Source: Dolomitihabitans soli
Lineage (GTDB): Bacteria > Actinomycetota > Actinomycetes > Streptosporangiales > Streptosporangiaceae
Length of the DNA stretch: 64,000 bases
Direction: 5' to 3'
NCBI RefSeq assembly: GCF_022213955.1
Contig: NZ_JAKNTW010000008.1
Coordinates: forward strand, 124,001 to 188,000
Part shown: piece after piece, positions 44,317-53,588 of the stretch
How the letters are laid out: every line of letters begins with the position of its first letter
Position numbering within the stretch: the first letter of the stretch is position 1
Notes under the pieces: model-generated
Told to the model about the DNA's origin: nothing
The model's database searches: none
The model's input: only the letters and a program-made list of their open reading frames with translations
Program-made: the position numbers and the translations under genes

Positions 44317-44781
44317 TCAGCCCGCCAGACGAGCACGTACGGCCTGCGCCACCCTGCCCCCCTCAGCCCGGCCCGCGACCTTCGGGTTGAGCACCTTCAT
44401 GACCTGGCCCATGGCCCTCGGCCCCTCGGCCCCGCTCTCCGCGACGGCCTCCTCGACGAGCCTGCCGAGCTCCTCGTCGGAGAGCTGCGCCGGCAGGTAC
44501 TCCTCCAGCACGGCGTGCTCGTCCAGCTCCGCCTTCGCCTGCACCTCCCGGCCGGCGTCCGCGAATGCCTCAGCCGCCTCGCGCCGCTTCTTGGCCTCCC
44601 TCATCAGCACCTTGGCGACCTCCTCCTCCGACAGCTCCCGTGCCGCCTTCCCGGAGACCTCCTCGGTGCTGATCGCGGCCAAGGCCATCCGGATCGTCCG
44701 GGTACGGATCTCGTCCCGGGCCTTCATGGAGACCGTGAGATCGGTCTTCAACCTGTCTTTCAAAGCGCTCATGCGCACCAT
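44317..44781 (-). CDS. GatB/YqeY-domain protein
   Basis: 154 residues, ATG with GGGGAGA upstream; a second ATG four codons in is possible. It has the YqeY helical domain: LKDRLKTDLTVSMKARD, IRTRTIRMALAAI, LMREAKKRREAAEAF and the LPAQLSDEEL segment. The domain is related to the tail of amidotransferase GatB and may bind tRNA; cellular role unknown. It is divergent from the phosphoesterase gene. Confidence 0.93.
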   Translation of the reverse strand: MVRMSALKDRLKTDLTVSMKARDEIRTRTIRMALAAISTEEVSGKAARELSEEEVAKVLMREAKKRREAAEAFADAGREVQAKAELDEHAVLEEYLPAQLSDEELGRLVEEAVAESGAEGPRAMGQVMKVLNPKVAGRAEGGRVAQAVRARLAG

Positions 44782-44885
44782 CTTGCCGTCTCCCCCGCAT
44801 CGGTGTATTGCGAGTTACCATCCCCTGGCGTCGTTCTGTTCGTCTTCGCGGGCGTTCGGCACACCTGGTCGGGCATGATGAGTGT

Positions 44886-45806
44886 GTGAGGAAAGCAGCA
44901 GCCATACCCCTGTCCCTGCTCGGGATCGGCATGGCCGGCATCGGTTACGCCACGATCGTGGAGCGCAACTGGTTCCGGCTACGGCGGTTCGACGTGCCCG
45001 TGCTCGACCGTGGGCAACGCCCCGTGCGCATTCTCCACCTCACCGACCTTCACCTGACCCCCGGCCGGCGCCGCCTGATCGACTGGGTGCGCTCGCTCAG
45101 CGACCTCCAGCCCGACCTGGTCGTCAACACCGGCGACTCGATCGCCCATCCGGAGGCGGTCCCCGCGCTCCTGCGCGCCCTCGAGCCGCTGCTGGCCCGC
45201 CCCGGCCTCTTCGTCTACGGCTCCAACGACCTCTACGCCCCCCGGCCGAAGAACCCGGCCCGCTACCTCTGGCGCACGTCCAAGGGCGACAACCAGCAGC
45301 ACGTCCCCTCCCTCCCCTGGGAGGAGCTCGGCGCCGGGATGGCCGCCGAAGGCTGGCTCGACATGAACAACACCACGGCCCGCGTCAAGGTCGGCGACCT
45401 CGACGTGGCGGTCGGCGGCATCCACGACTCCCACATCAACCGCGACCGCTACGACCTCATCGCCGGCCCCGCCCCCAGGGACGCCGACCTCCGGCTCGGC
45501 GTCATGCACTCCCCCGAGCCCCGCAACATGTCCCTCTTCGCCGCCGACGGCTACCAGCTGCTCCTCGCCGGCCACACCCATGGCGGCCAGCTCTGCATTC
45601 CCTTCTACGGCGCTCTGGTCACCAACTGCGGCATCGACCGCGCCCGCGTCAAGGGCCTGCACCGCCACGAGTCCGCCTACCTGCACGTCTCCGCCGGTCT
45701 GGGCACCTCCCCCTTCGCCCCCGCCCGCTTCGCGTGCTTCCCCGAAGCCTCCCTCCTCACCCTTGTCCCCCGCCTCCGTGACGCAAGCACGACCGAAGTC
45801 CGCTAG
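44886..45806 (+). CDS. Membrane-anchored metallophosphoesterase (YkuE-like)
   Basis: 306 residues from a GTG. An N-terminal hydrophobic segment (about 5-22) precedes a calcineurin-like phosphoesterase with DLHLTPG, NTGDS, GSNDLY, the VMHSPEP His and AGHTHGGQL motifs. Homologues (YkuE/YaeI) hydrolyse phosphodiesters, including lipid A or glycerolipid precursors. A GSND replaces the usual GNHD, which removes one metal/catalytic His; enzyme activity may be altered. The tRNA-Pro gene follows. Confidence 0.9.
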   Translation: MRKAAAIPLSLLGIGMAGIGYATIVERNWFRLRRFDVPVLDRGQRPVRILHLTDLHLTPGRRRLIDWVRSLSDLQPDLVVNTGDSIAHPEAVPALLRALEPLLARPGLFVYGSNDLYAPRPKNPARYLWRTSKGDNQQHVPSLPWEELGAGMAAEGWLDMNNTTARVKVGDLDVAVGGIHDSHINRDRYDLIAGPAPRDADLRLGVMHSPEPRNMSLFAADGYQLLLAGHTHGGQLCIPFYGALVTNCGIDRARVKGLHRHESAYLHVSAGLGTSPFAPARFACFPEASLLTLVPRLRDASTTEVR

Positions 45807-45826
45807 ACTTTCCCAAGTACAAGCAC

Positions 45827-45900
<74 letters not shown>

Positions 45901-45919
45901 CTCGCTTTCCCGAAGCTAG

Positions 45920-45948
45920 AGGCCAGTTCCGATTTTCGGAACTGGCCT
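45920..45948 (+). terminator. Terminator of tRNA-Pro
   Basis: A perfect 12-bp stem AGGCCAGTTCCG/CGGAACTGGCCT with loop ATTTT lies 20 bases downstream of the tRNA. It is also placed after the convergent protease gene. Confidence 0.8.
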
Positions 45949-45984
45949 TCGGCATCTCCTGGGTGACTATCTGCGTGACGCCCT

Positions 45985-48201
45985 TTACGCGTGGCGGCTG
46001 ACGACGGTGTAACCGACATCAGTGAAGAATTCCAGGAACTCCGCCAGGGACAGGACGAACGCCCCGGTGTCCGCCTCGGCGGCGAGCGTCCCGTCCAGGT
46101 TGGGGGAATTCTTGTGGTGCGGGTTGCTCAGGGCGATGGTCGACGCAGACGTGTCGAGCGTGGGCAGCGCGTTGACCAGGAGCACGCTGTTCGTCGGCGG
46201 ACTGCCGAGCGCGGGATTGGTCGCGTAATCGGGGCTGGGCGGGGGCGCGCTGAACACCAGGCGGACGGCGCCGACCGCGTACTCGTGCCGGGCGTAGATG
46301 TACGGCCGGGATCCCTTCGAGGACAGCGGCGGAGCCAGTGACGCGATGAGTTTGACGACCTGCCGGGCGAAGGGGTCCTTCGTCCCGAGCGGCAGCAGCG
46401 CTTCCACGATCTCCGCACACGCCTTCTGGAACCCCAGATGGGACTCCAGGGTGGCGAACGTGTCCTCATCCAGCTTGAGAACGGGCTCGAACAGCTCGGC
46501 GACGACGCTGAACTGCGGGGCAAGGGGGCCTTTGTACTGCTTGCCGAGGCCGATCAGTTTCTGGCCGACCCTACGCCAGCTGACGGACGCGGTGGGAATC
46601 GCCAGACAGGGGGACAGGCCTGCCGCCTGGTCGTTGAGCATGAGCAGCAGGTTGAACAGTTCCGAGCTGGGCAGGTCGAGTTCCGCGGGCGGTTTGGCGA
46701 CCGCGTCGCACAGGTTCATCACCCGGACCGAGCGGGTGCGCCGGTGGCGATGGCCGTACAGGCAGGAGAAGATCATTTCGCCGGACTGGCTGCCGTCGCG
46801 GATCTTGGCGTAACCGTCGTCCGGCTGGGCGCCGTCGGCGGGAATCATGTTGGCAAACTGGCCGTACTTGCCGGCCAGGGCGGCGAACGCACGCTCGATG
46901 ATCGGCACCCAGAGGGCGGTCTCCAGTTCGTAGGCCTTCTCCAGGTAGGCGTCGCCGCCGAGCGTCCTGCGCCGCCGACGGACGGGTTCTCCGCACCGCA
47001 CCCGGAGGCGTGCACCCAGCAGGACATTCTGGTCGTTGTGCGGGAAGATCATTTTCAGCTCGACGGGCTGGGGCACGCGGAACTCCCGGTTCTGGTGGCT
47101 GATCGTCCGGGTGAAGGTGACCACGTACTTGTTCTCCCCCTTTCTGATGATCCGCTTGATCTGGTCGGGGTCGTGGTGGGCGATGGCGCCGAGCAGGGCC
47201 AGGAAGTAGCAGTCGCCGAGTTCGCCCTGGCACACATCGTCGGCGCTCGGACCGCCGTTCAGCCACAGCCCGTTCTCGGCCGTGAGCAGCACCACGTTCG
47301 GCAACTGCGCGTCGGGAATGTCGGTCGGCTGGTCGAGCACCGTGTCCAAATTGTGGACGACCAGTTGGTGGGGCACCTGGCGCCGCGGCAGCTTGACTAT
47401 GACACCGTTCATGGTCGAGTAGACGTTCGGCGTCTCGAGCACGATCGGCTTGCAGACCGCCTTCGTCTCCTGGTTCAGGGCGACGCCGACCATCAGCGTG
47501 AACTGCTCGATGGCGATCTGGTAGTTGCAGGAAAGCTCGTCGTGATCTTGGTCTTCGGCTTCCGAGTCTGTATCGAACCCGTCCACATACGTCTTGACCA
47601 GGTCGGCGAACACCGAATTGATCGGGGCGGGAAGATGGGCGATTCCGCTCTTCCTCTCCGCTTTCGGGCGTTCGGCCCACAGCCGCAGCACCGTCGGCCA
47701 ATAGCCCGAACGATGCTCGGAGGCGAAGTACAGGACGGCGTCCTCGGCCACCTTCCGCGTGGCCCTGACCGACCACAGGCAGGTCTTCAGCTGGTCGAGG
47801 TGGGCCTGGATGCGCTGGCGCAGGTATTCCTTTCCGGCGCGTTCGCCGGTCAGCTCCGTGAGGGCGAGCTCCGCCTTGTCGTAATGGGTGGCGAACACCC
47901 CCGGACTCGTGACGTCCTGGATCTCCGACACGGATCCGGCGGCGACCAGGTCGGTCACCACGGCCTCGTCGGTGGACGAGACCACATCGGCCGCCTTCAC
48001 GGTGCCGTTCTCGTTGCCGATCCTGATTCGGACCGTTCCATTTTCCGCGTTCGGCGCACCGTCGGCGAAGGTGAAGGGGGTGCCGGCGGGGATTATTTTT
48101 GGGGGTTTGTCACCATCAGGGTGGAATTCGGATTCTTTGATGAACTTTCCGTCCACAAGCCGCTCCAGAGCGTATCCGATCGGGTCGCCAAAGTCTCTCA
48201 C
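45985..48201 (-). CDS. Calpain-like (C2 family) cysteine protease
   Basis: 738 residues. The catalytic Cys331 lies in CQGELGDCYFLALLGAIA, the calpain QGxxGDCxFLA signature, with the expected helix after it. Near 428-450 ETALWVPIIERAFAALAGKYG matches the calpain region WVPLLEKAYAKLHGSY. His639 in ARHEYAVGAV and Asn693 in ALSNPHHK fit the remaining triad, followed by GAFVLSLAEFLEFF, which resembles the end of the calpain core. A long insertion (about 455-625) separates the halves. The N-terminal 320 residues are unassigned. No signal peptide. The gene stands alone next to tRNA-Pro and is preceded by an AT-rich promoter region (48202-48260). Confidence 0.8.
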   Translation of the reverse strand: MRDFGDPIGYALERLVDGKFIKESEFHPDGDKPPKIIPAGTPFTFADGAPNAENGTVRIRIGNENGTVKAADVVSSTDEAVVTDLVAAGSVSEIQDVTSPGVFATHYDKAELALTELTGERAGKEYLRQRIQAHLDQLKTCLWSVRATRKVAEDAVLYFASEHRSGYWPTVLRLWAERPKAERKSGIAHLPAPINSVFADLVKTYVDGFDTDSEAEDQDHDELSCNYQIAIEQFTLMVGVALNQETKAVCKPIVLETPNVYSTMNGVIVKLPRRQVPHQLVVHNLDTVLDQPTDIPDAQLPNVVLLTAENGLWLNGGPSADDVCQGELGDCYFLALLGAIAHHDPDQIKRIIRKGENKYVVTFTRTISHQNREFRVPQPVELKMIFPHNDQNVLLGARLRVRCGEPVRRRRRTLGGDAYLEKAYELETALWVPIIERAFAALAGKYGQFANMIPADGAQPDDGYAKIRDGSQSGEMIFSCLYGHRHRRTRSVRVMNLCDAVAKPPAELDLPSSELFNLLLMLNDQAAGLSPCLAIPTASVSWRRVGQKLIGLGKQYKGPLAPQFSVVAELFEPVLKLDEDTFATLESHLGFQKACAEIVEALLPLGTKDPFARQVVKLIASLAPPLSSKGSRPYIYARHEYAVGAVRLVFSAPPPSPDYATNPALGSPPTNSVLLVNALPTLDTSASTIALSNPHHKNSPNLDGTLAAEADTGAFVLSLAEFLEFFTDVGYTVVSRHA

Positions 48202-48443
48202 CCCTCCAATGAAGGGTCAATAATCATATATATTGCTTTTTGCTGACGGTTACCCTTAATTCGGGCATGTCAAATATCCGAAAATGGCTCAAAGCGGGCA
48301 GGTCATAACGACCATTCTTAATCACGGGGCCGTCTCACCGTGGCTGTGAAGTCGCGTCGGCAGATGAAGCCCGCTCTGTGACCGGGGGTGCGCGTTCGGC
48401 TGTCCTATGGTGAAGGGAGAAGGGTTCGGGTAAGGGTTCTGGC

Positions 48444-48965
48444 ATGAGTCATGTTCATGATGCGTCCTGCGCCGTGGCGCACGGGGAGGCCGCTCCCGGT
48501 GAGCAGCCGCGAACACTCGTCGCGGTCTTCGCTTCGCCCATGGCCGGATTCCTGCTGAGATACGCGGCTGACCTGGGCTATCGCACGATCCTGCTGGAGC
48601 CCGACGCGGACCGCCCGGCCGATTTCCCCGGCGTGAAGCGGGTGACCGAACCGACCGCGGATTTCGACGACTCCACCGACGTCGTGGTCACCGACCACCA
48701 CCGGGACGGCATCGGCCCGATACTGCGTGACGTGCTCGGCCGCCCGGTCCGCTGGATCGGCATCATCGGAAGCCCTCGCCACCAGGGCCCCCACGTCCAG
48801 GCGCTCACCGACCTGGGCGTACCGGCCGCCGAGATCGCCCGGGTGCACCGCCCGATCGGTCTCGACATCGGCTCCCGGACCCCACCGGAAATCGCCGTCG
48901 CCACCCTCGCCGGCCTGATCGCCGACCGCAACGACCGCCCCGGCGGCTTCACGTTCGCGAGATGA
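48444..48965 (+). CDS. Orphan XdhC-type Rossmann domain protein
   Basis: 173 residues. It carries the C-terminal domain of XdhC/CoxI proteins only: a Rossmann strand (LVAVFASPMAGFLLRYA), RWIGIIGSPRHQG and HRPIGLDIGSRTPPEIAVATLAG. The N-terminal XdhC domain is missing, as in some short CoxI-like members. XdhC proteins help insert or sulfurate the molybdenum cofactor of xanthine-dehydrogenase-type enzymes. No molybdoenzyme genes are nearby, so its partner must be elsewhere or lost. Confidence 0.82.
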   Translation: MSHVHDASCAVAHGEAAPGEQPRTLVAVFASPMAGFLLRYAADLGYRTILLEPDADRPADFPGVKRVTEPTADFDDSTDVVVTDHHRDGIGPILRDVLGRPVRWIGIIGSPRHQGPHVQALTDLGVPAAEIARVHRPIGLDIGSRTPPEIAVATLAGLIADRNDRPGGFTFAR

Positions 48966-48988
48966 CCGTTCCAGACGAGCGTTGAAGG

Positions 48989-49090
48989 TCGCCGCCTGGT
49001 CGTACCCCAACACCATGGTCATCTCGGTGCTGGAGCGCCGCCGCGAGATCGGCCTGCGCCGTTCTCTGGGCGCCCTCAGCACCGCCTGAC
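48989..49090 (+). pseudogene. Remnant of an FtsX/MacB-type ABC permease
   Basis: An in-frame stretch reads NTMVISVLERRREIGLRRSLG before a stop at 49088. This is the hallmark segment following the third membrane helix region of MacB/FtsX permeases (NTMxxSVxERxREIGxxRAxGA). Nothing before or after it is permease-like, so about 25 codons of a lost gene remain. The rest of 48966-49359 holds no recognised gene. Confidence 0.8.
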
Positions 49091-49359
49091 CTGGTGACGA
49101 CGTAAGGCGGGGCATCTCATACTGCAGGGGCAGGCCCCATCCCGCGGAACCGGACGCGCTTTGAGAGGGCGAGCTGCCATTTGCCCCATAACACGGAAAT
49201 AGGGGGATTTTGAGTCGTATTCAGCGAACGGCCCAGCGCATACCTTGACTGCATCCCCTTACCGGGGGGATTCCATCCCGTCTGACCCCGGTGTTCACCG
49301 GCGGTGCTTCCCGTCCACCTCGTGTAAGCCGATCACCCCCATCGCTCGAGGAGCCCCCT

Positions 49360-49926
49360 GTGTCGAGGTTCTTACGTGTCACCATCGCCTTCGTCCTCGG
49401 ACTGATCGTCCTCTTCAGCATGTCCCCCGCCCAGGCGGCGCCCGCGACCGACGACGTGCCATCGGCTGCCGCGGTCCGGGTGCTCAGGTACGACGCCAGC
49501 CGGGCCGCGGAGTTCCGCACCGTGGTGAACCAGGCGGCGCAGGTCTGGAACGCCAGCGTGACCAACGTCCAGCTCGTCGCCGGCACGCCCGCCGACTTCA
49601 TCGTCCTGGCCGACAACGGCTGGCCCCGGGCCCAGGTGACCAGCCTGGGCCGGGGCACCATCTGGATGGGCCGGCAGGCGACTGAGCAGGGATACTTCCC
49701 GCTGCGGATCGCCACCCACGAGATCGGCCACATCCTCGGCCTCCCCGACCGGCGCACCGGCCTCTGCTCGGACCTGATGTCAGGCTCTAGCGCCCCCGTG
49801 AGCTGCACCAACGCGAACCCGAGCAGCGCGGAACGAGCCGCGGTCAACCGTAACTTCGCCGGTTCCACCCCCGACATCGAGTTCGGCGAGCTCTACATCG
49901 ACGACGTCCTGGTCCCCACGCCGTAG
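49360..49926 (+). CDS. Snapalysin-family secreted metalloprotease
   Basis: 188 residues from a GTG with GAGGAG six bases upstream. The signal peptide is about 1-27 (FVLGLIVLFSMSPAQA). The zinc site is HEIGHILGLPD with His120, Glu121, His124 and Asp130 as the third ligand, characteristic of M7 snapalysins. GLCSDLMSG supplies the Met-turn, and two later Cys probably form a disulfide. It is an extracellular small neutral protease. The LysR regulator that often accompanies snapalysin is absent. Confidence 0.95.
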   Translation: MSRFLRVTIAFVLGLIVLFSMSPAQAAPATDDVPSAAAVRVLRYDASRAAEFRTVVNQAAQVWNASVTNVQLVAGTPADFIVLADNGWPRAQVTSLGRGTIWMGRQATEQGYFPLRIATHEIGHILGLPDRRTGLCSDLMSGSSAPVSCTNANPSSAERAAVNRNFAGSTPDIEFGELYIDDVLVPTP

Positions 49927-50125
49927 ACGATCGCCCGCCGCCCGCCCCGTCACCTTCCGAGCAGGAAGGCGACGGGGCCCGCTCGGGACATGACGCCCGA
50001 CGGCGACGCCGTGACGATCTCGCATGCCGTACGGGGGAAGATCCCGGCGGAACCGCCGTGCGGGCCTGTCACCGAACGGACGTCCTGGGCCCACCACGAT
50101 CGCGCGTCACCGACCCCGACGGCCT

Positions 50126-50641
50126 ATGCTCGCCCTCGTGGTTGAAGCGATCTCCCGTCCCTCCGCCCGTATCCTCCTCGTCGACGACCGCGAGCGTGTG
50201 CTGCTGTACCGCGGTCTGGGCATGACCAAGAAAACCGACTACGCGTGGTTCACCCCGGGCGGCGGCGTCAATCCGGGCGAGGCGCTGACCGCGGCGGCGG
50301 CACGGGAGTTGCGGGAGGAGACCGGCCGCTCGGCCACCCCCGAAGCCTTCGGTCCCGTGGTGGCGACCAGCTCGGGCCACTGGACGAGTGCCGATGGCCG
50401 GCTGTTCCACTCCGAGGACTATTACTTCTTCCTCCGGGTGCCCGAGTTCCAGGTGGACATCTCCGGCATGGAGGATCGCGAACGCTCCCTGCTGGACACC
50501 CACCGCTGGTGGACCCTTCCCGACCTGCGGAGCACCGGCGAGAACCTCATCCCGCCCAGCATCGCCGTACTGCTGGACCGGCTGCTGGCCGAAGGAGCCC
50601 CCAGCGAGCCCGTCCTCCTGCCCTGGCACCACCCGCAGTAG
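50126..50641 (+). CDS. Nudix hydrolase
   Basis: 171 residues from ATG 50126; GTG 50138 is an alternative. Nudix box GGGVNPGEALTAAAARELREETG. The N-terminal strand ARILLVDDRERVLLYRG is typical of small Nudix proteins acting on nucleoside diphosphate derivatives. The gene has no clear ribosome binding site and stands alone, facing the DUF899 gene across a hairpin. Confidence 0.88.
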   Translation: MLALVVEAISRPSARILLVDDRERVLLYRGLGMTKKTDYAWFTPGGGVNPGEALTAAAARELREETGRSATPEAFGPVVATSSGHWTSADGRLFHSEDYYFFLRVPEFQVDISGMEDRERSLLDTHRWWTLPDLRSTGENLIPPSIAVLLDRLLAEGAPSEPVLLPWHHPQ

Positions 50642-50652
50642 ACCCGCCGGAT

Positions 50653-50681
50653 CCCTGGGGCCCTCTCAAGAGGGCCCAGGG
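50653..50681. terminator. Bidirectional terminator
   Basis: CCCTGGGGCCCTC and GAGGGCCCAGGG form a 12-bp stem with one bulged base and a TCAA tetraloop between the convergent Nudix and DUF899 genes. Confidence 0.75.
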
Positions 50682-50721
50682 AGCGCGTCGCCGCGGACGA
50701 CGATCGACGCCCCCGAGGTCG

Positions 50722-51426
50722 TCAGGTGTCGTACCTGTCGTGGTGGAGGAACTGGCTGATGTGCCGTTGCCTGCCCAGGGCCGTCAGGTCGAGATAGTTG
50801 AAGGTGCCCACCATCAGGTCGGCGCCGCGTCCATAGGTCGAGTAGGTGTGGAAGACCTCGTCGCCGTCGCGCAGGAAGACGCTCACGCCGTGCCCGTCGC
50901 CCTTGATGAAGAAGGAGAGCCCTTCCAGGGTCAGCGTCGCCTTGTCCTTGTAGTTGTACTCGACGGGGGCGACGCTTTCGTCCATCGTGGCGTTGAAGTC
51001 GTAGTTGAAGTTGCTTCGGTACGACGAGTACCACGGCACCGTCCAGCCCATCCGCGCCCTGAACCGCTGGATGTCCGCGAACGGCGCGCGCGAGACGAGG
51101 GCCAGCGAGGTGTCGGCGGCGTGCAGGTGCGACAGATGGCCGATGTTGTCGGTCAGCATCGAGCAGCTGGAACAGCCCTCGTTGGTGTCCCATAACCACA
51201 TGAAGTGGTAGACGATGAGCTGCCGACGGCCGTCGAACAGGTCGAGCAGACCCGAACTCCCCTCCGGCCCCTCGAAGACGTAGTCCTTGTCGACCTTCAC
51301 CATGGGCAGCCCGCGGCGTTCCTCGTTGATCGCATCCCGCACGCGGGAGAGCTCCTTCTCCTTGGCGAGAAGCTCCTTTCTGGCGGTCAGCCATTCCTCC
51401 CGTGACACGACCTGCGGAAGATCCAT
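50722..51426 (-). CDS. DUF899 thioredoxin-fold protein
   Basis: 234 residues. It has DUF899 features: the N-terminal VSREEWLTARKELLAKEK helix, YHFMWLWDTNEGCSSCSMLTDN with the CSSC pair placed as in thioredoxin-like proteins, the VSRAPFADIQ segment and the C-terminal HHDRY. Members are annotated as thioredoxin family or dithiol-disulfide isomerase without proven substrates. ATG with GGAGAG upstream. Single gene. Confidence 0.92.
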   Translation of the reverse strand: MDLPQVVSREEWLTARKELLAKEKELSRVRDAINEERRGLPMVKVDKDYVFEGPEGSSGLLDLFDGRRQLIVYHFMWLWDTNEGCSSCSMLTDNIGHLSHLHAADTSLALVSRAPFADIQRFRARMGWTVPWYSSYRSNFNYDFNATMDESVAPVEYNYKDKATLTLEGLSFFIKGDGHGVSVFLRDGDEVFHTYSTYGRGADLMVGTFNYLDLTALGRQRHISQFLHHDRYDT

Positions 51427-51544
51427 GCTGCTCTCCTTGATTTTCGAAATACGTCTCTGGCGAGATTAGGCAGGAAACCCCCGCACAGCCATAGCCGGGA
51501 ACCCCTACCGCACCGCACCGGACCCGGCCGTCTAGGGTGACGTC

Positions 51545-52078
51545 GTGGCGATACAGGTGATTGTGCTCAATGGCGGTTCCAGCGCCGGCAAATCCGGCAT
51601 CGCGCGCTGTCTGCAGGCGGTTCTGCCGGAGCCGTGGCTGGCCCTCGGGGTCGACACGTTGGTCGAGGCGATGCCCGCCGCCATGCGGGCGTCGGGGGAG
51701 GGCATCGAGTTCAGCCCGGACGGGGCGGTGTCCGTCGGCCCGGCCTTCCGCGCGCTGGACAACGCCTGGTGCCGGGGCATCGCGGCGATGGCCCACGCCG
51801 GGGCGCGGATCATCGTGGACGACGTGTTCCTCGGCGGGACGCACTCGCAGGACCGGTGGCGGACCGCGCTGCACGGTCTCCAGGTGCTCTGGGTCGGAGT
51901 GCGTTGTGACAGCGCGGTCGCGGCGGGCCGCGAGGTCGCCCGTGGCGACCGGATCTCCGGGATGGCCCGGTCACAGGCCCAGGTGGTCCACCAGGGAGTC
52001 CACTACGACCTCGAAGTGGACACGACGAGCACCGAGGCCATGGAGTGCGCGCGGACGATCGCCGGTCACGTCGGCTGA
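51545..52078 (+). CDS. Chloramphenicol phosphotransferase-like kinase
   Basis: 177 residues, nearly the length of the Streptomyces venezuelae enzyme (178). Walker A is GGSSAGKSG (10-18). Asp37 in LGVDTLVE matches the catalytic Asp37 known in CPT. The [10 protein letters not shown] and [21 protein letters not shown] segments are typical of the family. CPT phosphorylates the primary hydroxyl of chloramphenicol, but most family members in non-producers have unknown substrates. No chloramphenicol biosynthesis genes are here. GTG start. Confidence 0.9.
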   Translation: MAIQVIVLNGGSSAGKSGIARCLQAVLPEPWLALGVDTLVEAMPAAMRASGEGIEFSPDGAVSVGPAFRALDNAWCRGIAAMAHAGARIIVDDVFLGGTHSQDRWRTALHGLQVLWVGVRCDSAVAAGREVARGDRISGMARSQAQVVHQGVHYDLEVDTTSTEAMECARTIAGHVG

Positions 52079-52179
52079 CCGGCCACACCCTTCCCTCGTA
52101 CGGCTCGCCGTCGACCGGTGGCGGCTGATTCACGGGGCTCCGGCTCCACCTTGCCGCCCTGCGGCAGACGCGAAGCGGA

Positions 52180-52205
52180 AAGGCCAGGCCGACGGGCCTG
52201 GCCTT
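52180..52205. terminator. Bidirectional terminator
   Basis: AAGGCCAGGCC and GGCCTGGCCTT form a perfect 11-bp stem with a four-base loop between the convergent CPT-like and lipase genes, followed by TT on the plus strand. Confidence 0.8.
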
Positions 52206-52218
52206 GGGTTCGCTCCTG

Positions 52219-53382
52219 TCAGGGGGTCTGGAACTTCACCTCGGGGTTGGCCGTCGAAGGCCCGTCGAGCAGCGGCTGCCGGATACCGCGCAGGTGCAGG
52301 TCGAAGAAGGCGCCGACGTAGTCACGCGTGATCTCCCCCGAACGCCGCCCCGACAGCGGCGCGTCCGGCGTGGACAGGCCGAGCTGGCCGCCGAGCACCG
52401 GCAGGTCGATGAAGGTGAAGTGCCCCGAACCGGCCACGGTCAGCCAGCGCTTCCAGCCGTCCAGCCGAGCCCAGTCCCGGTCCCAGGACTCATCCTTGCC
52501 ACCCGGACGGTGCAGGGATTCGGTGCCGAGCATCATGAAGGGGCGTCCGTCGAGGCCGGCGGCGGGCACCGGGGCGAAGAACGTGCCGTCCATGTTGACC
52601 CCGGCCCGCACCCGGCGGTCGGTCTCCATGGTCCGCGCGGCGCTGTTTCCGCCGATGGAGTGCCCGGCCATGCCGATCCGGCCACGGTCGATCATCCCGG
52701 CGTGCTTCCAGGCCGGACGACGCCCGGTCAGCTCGTCGAGCACGAAGGACACGTCCTTGGCGCGGCCCTCCGCGACGACCTTGATCCCACGGTCTTCGGC
52801 CAGCTCGCAGGCGACGCAGGTGGTCATCCGCCCGCCGGGGAACGCCGTGCCCGACGACTCGTAAGCGTGGTCGACCGCCGCGACGACGTATCCCCGGCTG
52901 GCGAGGTCCTCGGCGACCAGGGTGAGAGTGGTGCGCGGCAGCGAGAACCCGGGCGACAACACGACCAGCGGATACCGGCCGGCGACGGGACGGGCGCCGG
53001 CGCGGGCGTTCGTCCGGGTGGCGGTCACCGTCTTGACCGGGATCGCCTTGTCCAGTTTCTGGAACTCAAGCAGCAGCCTGGCCTCCTCCTTTCCCATGTA
53101 GGGAGCGACTGCACCCGATCCCCGGCGGGCGGGATAGAACATCGACACCATCAGCTCCCGCGCCCCCGCCTTGGGCACCCACGGGTCCGGGCGATCCTTG
53201 TCGACGAGATGCAGCGTGTCGCGGCCGACCGCGTTCGGACCTGTCGGGCGGGGCAGCACGAGCCGGGGCTCAGAGACGGGCGCGGAGCTCTCGGCGGTTG
53301 CGGGCACCGCCGCGGCCACCGCACCGATCGGAAGCGCGGCGGCGAGCAGAGCGGCCAGGAAGCCGCGAGCAATTCTGGACAT
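52219..53382 (-). CDS. Secreted alpha/beta hydrolase (platelet-activating-factor acetylhydrolase-like)
   Basis: 387 residues from the ATG at 53382. A signal peptide covers about 1-30 (LAALLAAALPIGAVAAAVPATA). The nucleophile Ser lies in GMAGHSIGGNSA. Lipase-like features include YPLVVLSPGFSLPR (oxyanion region), AAVDHAYESSG and the C-terminal His in GSGHFTF. It resembles Streptomyces esterases of the PAF-AH/PET-degrading-related family and should hydrolyse lipids or esters outside the cell. A 5' fragment of a paralogue survives at 55112-55205. Confidence 0.9.
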   Translation of the reverse strand: MSRIARGFLAALLAAALPIGAVAAAVPATAESSAPVSEPRLVLPRPTGPNAVGRDTLHLVDKDRPDPWVPKAGARELMVSMFYPARRGSGAVAPYMGKEEARLLLEFQKLDKAIPVKTVTATRTNARAGARPVAGRYPLVVLSPGFSLPRTTLTLVAEDLASRGYVVAAVDHAYESSGTAFPGGRMTTCVACELAEDRGIKVVAEGRAKDVSFVLDELTGRRPAWKHAGMIDRGRIGMAGHSIGGNSAARTMETDRRVRAGVNMDGTFFAPVPAAGLDGRPFMMLGTESLHRPGGKDESWDRDWARLDGWKRWLTVAGSGHFTFIDLPVLGGQLGLSTPDAPLSGRRSGEITRDYVGAFFDLHLRGIRQPLLDGPSTANPEVKFQTP

Positions 53383-53588
53383 GATCGAACCGTACGGATT
53401 CCGGCCGTACGGGCGACACTGACGTAGGTCAGGCGCCACCCCCGTCTTTAGTCAGGGTCTGGTTCACGAGCCGGATCTCGCCCCTTCCAGGACAATCCCG
53501 TCAGCTTGCAGGAGACCGGGGGCGCCGTCGCGCTGTCGTCCGCGTTCTTCAACTCCAGTTGCGAGCTGGAAATGCAGAATGGCTCAGC

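Noticed and set aside
46438-48246. A 602-codon plus-strand open frame
   Set aside because: It is antisense to the calpain-like gene, whose triad and helix motifs are clear.
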